DNA from: Clostridia bacterium
GTDB lineage: Bacteria > Bacillota > Clostridia > Oscillospirales > CAG-272
DNA length: 7,202 nt
Assembly (NCBI GenBank): GCA_017416885.1
Contig: JAFQAM010000290.1
Span: forward strand, 1 to 7,202
Direction: 5' to 3'
Shown piece after piece: positions 1 through 5,213 of this stretch. Both the position numbers and the translations under genes were made by a program. The notes beneath the pieces are model-generated. The model saw only the letters and a list, made by a program, of their open reading frames with translations, was not told where the DNA came from and ran no database searches. Positions within the stretch are counted from its first letter, which is position 1. Each line of letters begins with the position of its first letter.

Positions 1-1
1 A

Positions 2-1060
2 AATATAAGTGAGCTTGGAAATGCACTTAGAATAGAGGAGTTAAAGGCTGAGGTTGAAGAGCTTGAAAAGGTTACCTTTGAGCCTGATTTTTGGTCAAAT
101 CAAGAAAACTCAACAAAAACACTTCAAAAAATCAAGCAAATGAAATCTAAAATTGAAGCGTATGAGGCGCTTTCTTTAAGGCTTGAGGATGCTATTGTAA
201 TGGCTGAAATGGCAATTGAGGAAAATGATGAGAGTCTAACCGATGAGATTTTAGAGGAACAAAAAGCAATTGTTGCTGAAGAAGAAAAGCAAAGAATTCA
301 AGTTCTTCTCTCAGGCGAATACGATAAAAATAATGCCATTATATCATTCCATCCGGGCGCAGGAGGCACCGAGGCTCAGGACTGGGCGCAAATGCTCTAT
401 CGTCTTTATACAAGATGGGGAGAAAAGCACGGCTACAATGTAAAGCTTCTTGATTGGTTAGACGGAGAGGAAGCAGGATTAAAGAGCGCTACTATTCTTG
501 TTGAGGGAATTAACGCGTATGGTTATTTGAAGAGCGAAAACGGCGTTCATCGCCTCGTAAGAGTATCGCCGTTTGATGCATCGGGTCGCAGACATACTTC
601 TTTTGCATCAGTTGAGGTAATGCCTGAGTTTGATGATGACAACTCAATTGAGCTTCGCGATGAGGACCTTGAAATTACAGCCCACCGCTCATCAGGCGCA
701 GGCGGACAGCATGTTAACAAAACAGACTCTGCAATTAGAATTGTCCATTTACCAACAGGTATTGTTGTTGGATGTCAAACTGAAAGAAGTCAGCTCCAAA
801 ACAAGGAAACTGCTCTTAAAATGTTAAAATCCAAGCTTCTTGAAATCAAGGAAAGAGAAAAGCTTGACAGAATTGAGGATATTCAAGGAAACAAAAACAA
901 TATTGAATGGGGCTCGCAAATCCGTTCCTATGTATTTATGCCTTATACTCTTGCTAAGGATACAAGAACGGGCTATGAGGACGGCAATATTCAAGCCGTT
1001 ATGGATGGCGACATAGACGGATTTATCAACGCATACTTAAAGCAAAACGCAAATAAGTGA
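2..1060 (+). CDS. prfB: Peptide chain release factor 2 (RF2), 5' end outside the window
   Basis: RF2 recognises UGA and UAA stop codons in the ribosomal A site and triggers hydrolysis of the finished peptide. The reading frame is open from base 2, so the gene begins before the window; the ATG at 140 is an internal methionine. About 352 residues are visible against a usual length near 365-370, so only some 15-20 are missing. The N-terminal helical part includes EPDFW and is followed by HPGAGGTEAQDW. The stop-codon-reading tripeptide is SPF (566-574), which marks RF2; RF1 has PxT. The catalytic GGQ lies at 701-709 within SGAGGQHVN. The end (QAVMDGDIDGFINAYL) is typical of the family. It stops at TGA, a codon it reads itself, and that TGA overlaps the ribosome binding site of the next gene. 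The point where most prfB genes carry a frameshift reads straight through as CTT AGA (26-31). Confidence 0.97.
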   Translation, partial: NISELGNALRIEELKAEVEELEKVTFEPDFWSNQENSTKTLQKIKQMKSKIEAYEALSLRLEDAIVMAEMAIEENDESLTDEILEEQKAIVAEEEKQRIQVLLSGEYDKNNAIISFHPGAGGTEAQDWAQMLYRLYTRWGEKHGYNVKLLDWLDGEEAGLKSATILVEGINAYGYLKSENGVHRLVRVSPFDASGRRHTSFASVEVMPEFDDDNSIELRDEDLEITAHRSSGAGGQHVNKTDSAIRIVHLPTGIVVGCQTERSQLQNKETALKMLKSKLLEIKEREKLDRIEDIQGNKNNIEWGSQIRSYVFMPYTLAKDTRTGYEDGNIQAVMDGDIDGFINAYLKQNANK

Positions 1061-1067
1061 GGTTATT

Positions 1068-1412
1068 ATGAAAGAAAAATTTAAAAAGCTAATAGCTCTT
1101 CTTAAGGAGTTCAAATACGAAATTTTAATGACCTGCGAGGTTATTGCGCTTGTTTTTGCTGCAATCTATTATGCGTTCGGCAGAAAAAAGCAGTTTTCCT
1201 TTTTAACTGCATTCTCTGCTCTTTTAGGTGCATATATTTCAACCTCTGCTCTTTACAAAATCAATTCAAAAATGAAATCACGCAAATTTATTGATATTAT
1301 AGCAACAGCTAACAAAAATAGCGATATTTTTGAGGAAGAAGACTGTGATGAGGATGATGAAATCGTTTTTGAATTAGAGGACGACGGAATAATCGAAGAC
1401 GACAATGATTAA
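1068..1412 (+). CDS. Small two-helix membrane protein with acidic C-terminal tail, function unknown
   Basis: I do not recognise this 114-residue protein. It has a basic start (KEKFKK), a hydrophobic segment at about residues 18-37, a short basic loop (GRKKQ), a second hydrophobic segment at about 43-63, a basic stretch (KINSKMKSRK), and a strongly acidic tail in which 17 of residues 89-114 are Asp or Glu. The basic flanks of both helices suggest a hairpin with both ends and the tail in the cytoplasm, though the basic loop makes the topology uncertain. GAGG at 1059-1062, overlapping the prfB stop codon, sits 5 nt before the ATG and supports the start. It lies 7 nt after prfB and overlaps the methyltransferase gene by 8 nt, so it is cotranscribed with two translation-related genes. 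That location hints at, but does not show, a link to translation or the ribosome. The gene is real by spacing, ribosome site and composition. Confidence 0.85.
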   Translation: MKEKFKKLIALLKEFKYEILMTCEVIALVFAAIYYAFGRKKQFSFLTAFSALLGAYISTSALYKINSKMKSRKFIDIIATANKNSDIFEEEDCDEDDEIVFELEDDGIIEDDND

Positions 1413-2175
1413 GGAAGAAACAAGATTTCAAAGCTCAACGGTTTTTGAGGGGATGACATCTATTCGCGCTGTATTAGATAACCTCAAGGAAGGAATACCG
1501 AACGCAAGAAAAATCGAAAGGATTTTGATTGATAAGGAAAAGCTTCAATCAAAGGCTAAGGAAATTGGCTACCTTCGTAAAATGTCAACGATTTTCGGCT
1601 ATGAAATCGAAATAACAGATGAAAAAACAATAAACAGCTATACTGTTGGTGCTTCTCACGGCGGTATAATAGCATTTTGCAGCGAAAAAGCATACGATAA
1701 GGTATCAGATGACAACATCATAGAAAATGGCTTTTATGTAATGATTGAGGGCATTGAGGATCCTTATAATTTTGGATATGCTCTTCGTTCAATTTATGCT
1801 GCAGGCGCTGATGGAATAATTCTTTCCGAAAGAAATTGGCTTTCCGCATCAGGTGTGGTTTGCCGTTCATCAGCCGGAGCAAGCGAAAGACTTAATGTTT
1901 ATATTGCTACCGATGATTTTATTTCATTATTTAAAGAAAAAGGCTATAAAATTGTTTGCGCAGATATAAAAAACTCAATCAGTGTTTATGATGCTGACCT
2001 AAAAAAGCCAATTTTATTAATTGTTGGCGGTGAAAAAAGAGGAATTTCCTCTTCTATTTTAAAAAATGCCGACCAAATTGTTAGAATTGACTATGGCAGA
2101 CGCTTTGATGCAGCACTTTCAGCAGCATCTGCATCTACAATTCTTGCATTTGAGGTATTTAAAAGCAATAAATAA
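1405..2175 (+). CDS. TrmH/SpoU-family RNA methyltransferase (RlmB-like)
   Basis: Predicted SPOUT (knotted) methyltransferase that 2'-O-methylates a ribose in rRNA or tRNA using S-adenosylmethionine. The 256 residues follow the RlmB plan: a small N-terminal substrate-binding domain (about 1-95, ending in HGGIIAF, comparable to the family's HQGxxA), then the catalytic domain. Motif 1 is IEDPYNFGYALRS with Asn122 and Arg128; motif 2 is VGGEKRGIS with Glu210; motif 3 (about 238-250) reads LSAASASTILAFE. Motif 3 departs from the usual LNVSxAxxxLxYE: its Asn is replaced by Ser. The ATG overlaps the previous gene's end by 8 nt, and I see no good Shine-Dalgarno, so translation is probably coupled. 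The next in-frame ATG (1453) would cut into the N-terminal domain. The substrate nucleotide cannot be read from the sequence, so no gene symbol is given; related enzymes include RlmB and TsnR. Confidence 0.9.
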   Translation: MIKEETRFQSSTVFEGMTSIRAVLDNLKEGIPNARKIERILIDKEKLQSKAKEIGYLRKMSTIFGYEIEITDEKTINSYTVGASHGGIIAFCSEKAYDKVSDDNIIENGFYVMIEGIEDPYNFGYALRSIYAAGADGIILSERNWLSASGVVCRSSAGASERLNVYIATDDFISLFKEKGYKIVCADIKNSISVYDADLKKPILLIVGGEKRGISSSILKNADQIVRIDYGRRFDAALSAASASTILAFEVFKSNK

Positions 2176-2180
2176 CATCT

Positions 2181-2209
2181 AAAGCCCCACTATAAAACAG
2201 TGAGGCTTT
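2181..2209 (+). terminator. Rho-independent terminator of the prfB operon
   Basis: An 11-bp stem with one mismatch (AAAGCCCCACT / AGTGAGGCTTT) and a 7-nt loop begins 6 nt after the methyltransferase stop codon and is followed by a T-rich run (TTTATTATATT). The tail is not a pure T-run, so termination here may be partial, with the stronger hairpin just downstream as a backstop. Confidence 0.75.
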
Positions 2210-2232
2210 ATTATATTAAAATAATAACATAC

Positions 2233-2276
2233 AAATTAAAAGGCTTGTGAGCTACCTCTCACAAGCCTTTTAATTT
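2233..2276. terminator. Bidirectional terminator between convergent units
   Basis: A perfect 19-bp inverted repeat (2233-2251 with 2258-2276, core AAAAGGCTTGTGAG) encloses a 6-nt loop (CTACCT). Because its ends are A-rich on one side and T-rich on the other, it gives a G+C-rich stem followed by U-rich sequence whichever strand is transcribed. On the - strand it starts 1 nt after the stop codon of the FtsL-position gene, so it is that gene's terminator; on the + strand it backs up the hairpin at 2181-2209. Confidence 0.9.
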
Positions 2277-2277
2277 A

Positions 2278-2556
2278 TTATCCTATAACGCCCGTTGTTA
2301 AAAGTAATACTATCATTGTTGCGATAGCTGTAAAAATAACTGATGCGATTGGAAATTCTTTTTTAGAAAAGCCTTCCTTAACAGCCTCACAGGATGAGGT
2401 AGTTTCATAGTTATTCTTATCGTATTTTCTTTCATTTATTTTCATATAACGAGTTGTAGGCGCTTTGTCTCTGTTCTTCTTTTTAGCCTTTGTTTCCACA
2501 GTATCGTTCTTATGATACTTTGAGGAATTATAGCTTTTCATAGTTGTTCCGTACAT
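2278..2556 (-). CDS. FtsL-position small membrane protein with C-terminal helix
   Basis: This 92-residue protein sits where ftsL sits in most dcw clusters, directly after mraZ and rsmH. Residues 1-67 are very polar and rich in Lys, Asn, Thr and Tyr (for example ETKAKKKNRDK), with no clear domain. One hydrophobic segment (about 69-90, FPIASVIFTAIATMIVLLL) ends the protein two residues before the stop. A normal FtsL has a short cytoplasmic part, one helix and then an extracytoplasmic coiled coil that binds DivIC/FtsB and activates the septal synthase. Here the coiled coil is missing and the DNA after the stop is a terminator, so this is not a simple frameshift. It could be a shortened FtsL relative or an unrelated protein. 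The start at 2556 is chosen because AAAGGAG lies 7 nt upstream; the longer frame to 2604 would overlap rsmH and has no such site. It most likely sits tail-inserted in the membrane with the polar part in the cytoplasm. Confidence 0.8.
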   Translation of the reverse strand: MYGTTMKSYNSSKYHKNDTVETKAKKKNRDKAPTTRYMKINERKYDKNNYETTSSCEAVKEGFSKKEFPIASVIFTAIATMIVLLLTTGVIG

Positions 2557-2563
2557 ACAAATA

Positions 2564-2570
2564 CTCCTTT
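2564..2570 (-). promoter_or_regulatory. Ribosome binding site fixing the start at 2556
   Basis: On the - strand AAAGGAG stands 7 nt before the ATG at 2556 and lies in the 14-nt gap after the rsmH stop. It rules out the upstream in-frame ATG at 2604, which would lie inside rsmH. Confidence 0.88.
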
Positions 2571-3506
2571 TCAGATTTTTTCTGCTACTCTCAGTTTTGC
2601 ACACTTAGAACGGGAATTAACATCAAGCTCGTCCTGTGATGCGGTAATTGGTTTTTTGTTAATAATCTTTAATTTTGGCTTATTGCCACAAACGCAAATT
2701 GGAAAATCCTTAGGACAGGTACAGCCTTGTGAAAACTCATTAAAAGCAGTTTTTACAATTCTGTCTTCAAGGGAATGGAAGGTTAATATCACAACTCTTC
2801 CGCCTTTATTCATTTTAGCAACCGCTGCATCAATTGCAGGTCTTATAACATCAAGCTCCTTGTTTACTTCAATTCTAATTGCTTGAAATGTTCTTTTTGC
2901 CGGATGCTGAGCTTCCTTTCTTGCCGCTGCAACAGGAATTGCGCTTTTAATTATGTCTGCCAATTCAATAGTTGTTTCAAGTGGGGATTTTTCTCTTGCA
3001 TTTACGATTTTTCGAGCAATTTGTGGTGCGAACTTTTCTTCGCCGTAGTCTCTGATTACTCGCTTCAAATCAAATTCAGAATATGAATTAACCAGCTCAT
3101 ATGCTGAAAAGGGGGTGCGTGGGTTCATACGCATATCAAGCCTTGCGTCACTATTATACGAGAACCCACGCTCAGGCGTGTCAAGCTGGTGAGAGGAGAC
3201 ACCTAAATCTAATAACACACCGTCGATATGGTCAATGCTTAAATCATCAAGAATTCTGCCAAGCTCTGAGAAATTGCTTTTTACTAATATAGAATTATCT
3301 TTATATTTTTCAAATCTTTTAGAGCATGTTTCAATTGCTGCATCATCTTGATCTATGGAAATTAACTTTCCGGTTGTTAGTTTTTTTAATATTGCTTCGG
3401 AGTGATTACCTCCGCCTGCTGTTCCGTCAACATATATACCGTCAGGCTTTATATTCAGGCCATCTATACACTCACTGAGCATAACGGGAAAATGTGAAAA
3501 CTCCAT
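2571..3506 (-). CDS. rsmH: 16S rRNA (cytosine-1402-N4)-methyltransferase RsmH (MraW)
   Basis: RsmH puts the N4-methyl group on C1402 of 16S rRNA in the ribosomal P site, using S-adenosylmethionine. The protein is 311 residues, normal for the family. Visible motifs in order are HFPVML (5-10), the SAM-binding DGTAGGGNHS (27-36), DQD (52-54), DLGVSSHQLD (100-109), RGFSYNSDARLDMRM (113-127), HPAKRTFQAIRIEVN (201-215), TFHSLEDRIVK (242-252) and the C-terminal NSRSKCAKLRVAEK (297-310). Four cysteines (262, 264, 271, 273) form the C-x-C...C-x-C cluster seen in many Bacillota RsmH proteins. The start at 3506 is supported by AAGGAGGA 4-5 nt upstream and by HxPVML following at once, as in relatives; the frame extends to 3533 but would overlap mraZ. 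The mraZ stop codon overlaps this ribosome site, so the two genes are likely translated together. Confidence 0.97.
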   Translation of the reverse strand: MEFSHFPVMLSECIDGLNIKPDGIYVDGTAGGGNHSEAILKKLTTGKLISIDQDDAAIETCSKRFEKYKDNSILVKSNFSELGRILDDLSIDHIDGVLLDLGVSSHQLDTPERGFSYNSDARLDMRMNPRTPFSAYELVNSYSEFDLKRVIRDYGEEKFAPQIARKIVNAREKSPLETTIELADIIKSAIPVAAARKEAQHPAKRTFQAIRIEVNKELDVIRPAIDAAVAKMNKGGRVVILTFHSLEDRIVKTAFNEFSQGCTCPKDFPICVCGNKPKLKIINKKPITASQDELDVNSRSKCAKLRVAEKI

Positions 3507-3510
3507 ATAT

Positions 3511-3518
3511 TCCTCCTT
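3511..3518 (-). promoter_or_regulatory. Ribosome binding site of rsmH, overlapping the mraZ stop
   Basis: AAGGAGGA on the - strand, 4 nt before the ATG at 3506, overlaps the mraZ TAA (3517-3519). It selects 3506 over the upstream in-frame ATG at 3533 and suggests translational coupling to mraZ. Confidence 0.88.
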
Positions 3519-3942
3519 AGAAACCAATATCAATCATTGCGCGCTTTAATTCCTCTAAGTCAACCTCAGCGTTCTTTTGCTCAAGAACATCAGGCGCCCA
3601 AATCTCTGCATGGTTTCCTACACCTAAGAATAATGCGTTCTTTTCAAGTCCCACCTTATCCTTAAGATACTGTGGTATTACTATTCTTCCCTGTGAGTCA
3701 AGCTGAACATCTACTGTATTTGAACAGATTTCACGAATGAAGAATTGGCATTGCAGGCTTGGAAGGCCTTTGATCTTCTTTTGCATTTCCTGCCATTCTT
3801 CTTCAGAATATACCAAAATACACGGACTTAACAGCTTATTGTATGTGATTTTAAAGTTGGTTCCAAGAGCATCCTTGTACTTTGCGGGTATGAATACTCT
3901 GTTTTTTGCATCAATTGTATGCTCATAACGACCGTAAAGCAT
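3517..3942 (-). CDS. mraZ: Transcriptional regulator MraZ
   Basis: MraZ is a DNA-binding protein of the SpoVT-AbrB fold that controls its own dcw operon. The 141 residues match the family length. Two copies of the fold are visible, with signature segments DAKNRVFIP (11-19) and DSQGRIVIP (82-90). The first has Asn where the family usually has Gly (DxKGR); the second keeps the normal QGR. The start at 3942 is chosen because AAAGGAG lies 7 nt upstream and MLYGRYEHTID matches the conserved N-terminus; the frame stays open to 4011, but that stretch holds the operator boxes. It is the first gene of the unit with rsmH and the FtsL-position gene, and the three AAAGTGG boxes at 3963-4000 upstream are its likely own binding site. 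In other bacteria MraZ can repress or activate; the direction here cannot be told from sequence. Confidence 0.97.
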   Translation of the reverse strand: MLYGRYEHTIDAKNRVFIPAKYKDALGTNFKITYNKLLSPCILVYSEEEWQEMQKKIKGLPSLQCQFFIREICSNTVDVQLDSQGRIVIPQYLKDKVGLEKNALFLGVGNHAEIWAPDVLEQKNAEVDLEELKRAMIDIGF

Positions 3943-3949
3943 CAGAATT

Positions 3950-3956
3950 CTCCTTT
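3950..3956 (-). promoter_or_regulatory. Ribosome binding site fixing the mraZ start
   Basis: AAAGGAG on the - strand, 7 nt before the ATG at 3942. It places the start after the operator boxes and excludes the in-frame ATG at 4011, which overlaps the -10 element. Confidence 0.88.
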
Positions 3957-3962
3957 CAATCT

Positions 3963-4000
3963 CCACTTTTATGATAGATTTAACCACTTTCCACCACTTT
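3963..4000 (-). promoter_or_regulatory. Predicted MraZ operator (three AAAGTGG boxes)
   Basis: Read on the - strand, AAAGTGG occurs at 3994-4000, 3984-3990 and 3963-3969 (the last as AAAAGTGG). The first two are exactly 10 bp apart (AAAGTGGTGGAAAGTGG) and the third is 21 bp further, about two helical turns. Known MraZ sites are short direct repeats with a 10-bp period, with a GTGG-type core in E. coli and AAAGTG[T/G] followed by three bases in Mollicutes. The boxes lie between the -10 element and the mraZ ribosome site, where a bound protein would block initiation or early elongation. Confidence 0.85.
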
Positions 4001-4009
4001 GATGTTTTC

Positions 4010-4038
4010 ATTATAAACTATAACTTTAAAAAAATCAA
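4010..4038 (-). promoter_or_regulatory. Promoter of the mraZ operon (sigma-A type)
   Basis: On the - strand a -35 element TTGATT (4038-4033) is followed by a 17-nt spacer and a perfect -10 element TATAAT (4015-4010). Transcription should start near 4003, just before the MraZ boxes, leaving a leader of about 60 nt. The flanking sequence upstream is rich in A-tracts. Confidence 0.82.
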
Positions 4039-4110
4039 TAGTTTTTTAAAAAAAGTTTGTAAAAACTGTAATTTTTTTCAATTTTTTTCATATATTTGTC
4101 ATTTGAAAAT

Positions 4111-4141
4111 AAAAAAACATCTGCTTCATTTGAAACAGATG
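4111..4141 (-). terminator. Terminator of the uvrC-rsmD-coaD unit
   Basis: On the - strand a hairpin of about 10 bp (CATCTGTTTC / GAAGCAGATG, one G-U pair) with a 4-nt loop is followed directly by seven Ts and more T-rich sequence. It lies 20 nt after the coaD stop codon and upstream of the mraZ promoter, so it separates the two - strand units. Confidence 0.88.
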
Positions 4142-4160
4142 CTAAATTATTAATTTTTTG

Positions 4161-4646
4161 TTAATTTTTGTTTTTATGATAAAATTCCAATATTTTATCC
4201 AATGCATTTACATGCACTACATTTTCTATACTTTTGCCGTCATTAAGCAATTCTCTTACTAAGGTTGAGCTAATTCCATTAACACTATCGCCACAGGTTA
4301 AAAAAGTAGTATGAAAATTGCTATCGTACTCATTCATAGCCTTAGCCAAATTATTTTCATATTCAAGCTCTTGCTCATTTTTCACACCGCGCACTATTTC
4401 AGTAATACCTTTTTCGTGCATATAATCAACTGTTAAGCCATCATAAGCATCAGCAATTACATTAGGATATTCCTTAGTTGAAAGCTCAATGATCTCTTTT
4501 CTTTGTTCAAGAGTAAACATATGCTTTTTATTCGCATTTACGAGTGCCACCACATACACTGTATCAAATTTTTCGCATGCCAATCTTACAAGCTCACAAT
4601 GTCCCTTAGTCATTGGGTCAAAGCTTCCGGTTACAATTGCTTTCAT
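4161..4646 (-). CDS. coaD: Phosphopantetheine adenylyltransferase
   Basis: CoaD transfers AMP from ATP to 4'-phosphopantetheine, giving dephospho-CoA and pyrophosphate, the second-last step of coenzyme A synthesis; it is a soluble, usually hexameric enzyme. The 161 residues fit the family. It has the nucleotidyltransferase signature GSFDPMTKGH (7-16, the T/HxGH active-site motif), VRGVKN with EYE just after it (85-97, the substrate-binding RGxRN...DxxYE region), and ISSTLVRE (125-132, the ATP-binding ISSTxxR). Its ATG shares an ATGA with the stop of rsmD, so the two are translationally coupled; GGAG lies 8 nt upstream. rsmD-coaD is a common bacterial pairing. Transcription stops at the hairpin just downstream. 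Confidence 0.97.
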   Translation of the reverse strand: MKAIVTGSFDPMTKGHCELVRLACEKFDTVYVVALVNANKKHMFTLEQRKEIIELSTKEYPNVIADAYDGLTVDYMHEKGITEIVRGVKNEQELEYENNLAKAMNEYDSNFHTTFLTCGDSVNGISSTLVRELLNDGKSIENVVHVNALDKILEFYHKNKN

Positions 4647-5212
4647 AGCACTTCTCCGTTTGGTCTTAATACAGTTATATATGAAATTGAATATCTTGAC
4701 TGCTTTTGAATTATAAACTTACTTTTGAGCTCCTCATTTCCTTCAAATATGTCCTCTTTTCCACTTTCACAAATTACAAAGGCATTTTCGTTTAACGCAT
4801 TTCCTTGATAAAGACGGTTAAGAGCATCAGCAATTATCCCGTCTTGATACGGCGGATCAATAAATACTATATCATATTTTTCTTTATTTGCAATGCCTTG
4901 AAGCATTTGCTTATAATCACAGGTGGATATTCTGCACTTATCAAAAAGCTTTGCCTTTTTAGCGTTTTTTATTACAATATCCGTTGCATCTCTTGACACA
5001 TCAGAAAATGTCGCTTTTTTTGCGCCTCTGCTTAAAGCCTCAAGTCCCATTTGTCCGCTTCCTGCAAACAAATCAAGAACTAATGTTCCCTCAATATCAA
5101 ATTGAAGCATCGAAAAAACCGCTTCCTTCACTCTTTGTGAGGTTGGTCTTGTTTTTTCTCCCTCAAGAGTTTCTAAATTCATTCCCTTAGCTGTGCCTGT
5201 TATAATTTTCAT
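4643..5212 (-). CDS. rsmD: 16S rRNA (guanine-966-N2)-methyltransferase RsmD
   Basis: RsmD methylates N2 of G966 of 16S rRNA in the assembled small subunit, using S-adenosylmethionine. The 189 residues match the family. Features in order are an N-terminal KIITGTAKG (2-10), the conserved TRPTSQRVKEAVFSML (21-36), SAM motif I VLDLFAGSGQMGLEALSRGA (45-64), and the catalytic DPPY (119-122) of N-methyltransferases. The ATG at 5212 follows the uvrC stop by 1 nt, and its ribosome site (AAAGGA, 8 nt upstream) lies inside the end of uvrC; its TGA overlaps the coaD ATG. It therefore belongs to one uvrC-rsmD-coaD transcript. Confidence 0.96.
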   Translation of the reverse strand: MKIITGTAKGMNLETLEGEKTRPTSQRVKEAVFSMLQFDIEGTLVLDLFAGSGQMGLEALSRGAKKATFSDVSRDATDIVIKNAKKAKLFDKCRISTCDYKQMLQGIANKEKYDIVFIDPPYQDGIIADALNRLYQGNALNENAFVICESGKEDIFEGNEELKSKFIIQKQSRYSISYITVLRPNGEVL

Positions 5213-5213
5213 A

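Noticed and set aside
140..1060. ATG at 140 as the start of prfB
   Set aside because: The frame is open to the window edge and the upstream residues (including EPDFW) match the RF2 N-terminal domain.
2557..2604. N-terminal extension of the FtsL-position protein to an ATG at 2604
   Set aside because: It overlaps the end of rsmH and has no ribosome site, whereas AAAGGAG stands 7 nt before the ATG at 2556.
3117..3171. Perfect 10-bp inverted repeat (GCGTGGGTTC / GAACCCACGC) inside rsmH
   Set aside because: Both arms encode conserved residues of RsmH (Arg-Gly-Phe and Asn-Pro-Arg) and are 35 nt apart, so protein constraint and chance explain it better than a regulatory structure.
2656..3292. Open frames on the + strand opposite rsmH (2656-2886, 2883-3086, 3101-3292)
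   Set aside because: They lie antisense to a highly conserved gene, have no ribosome sites or recognisable motifs, and their residue make-up looks like a shadow of the rsmH codons.
3943..4011. N-terminal extension of mraZ to an ATG at 4011
   Set aside because: The stretch contains the operator boxes, the probable transcription start and part of the -10 element, and the conserved MraZ N-terminus begins at 3942 behind a strong ribosome site.
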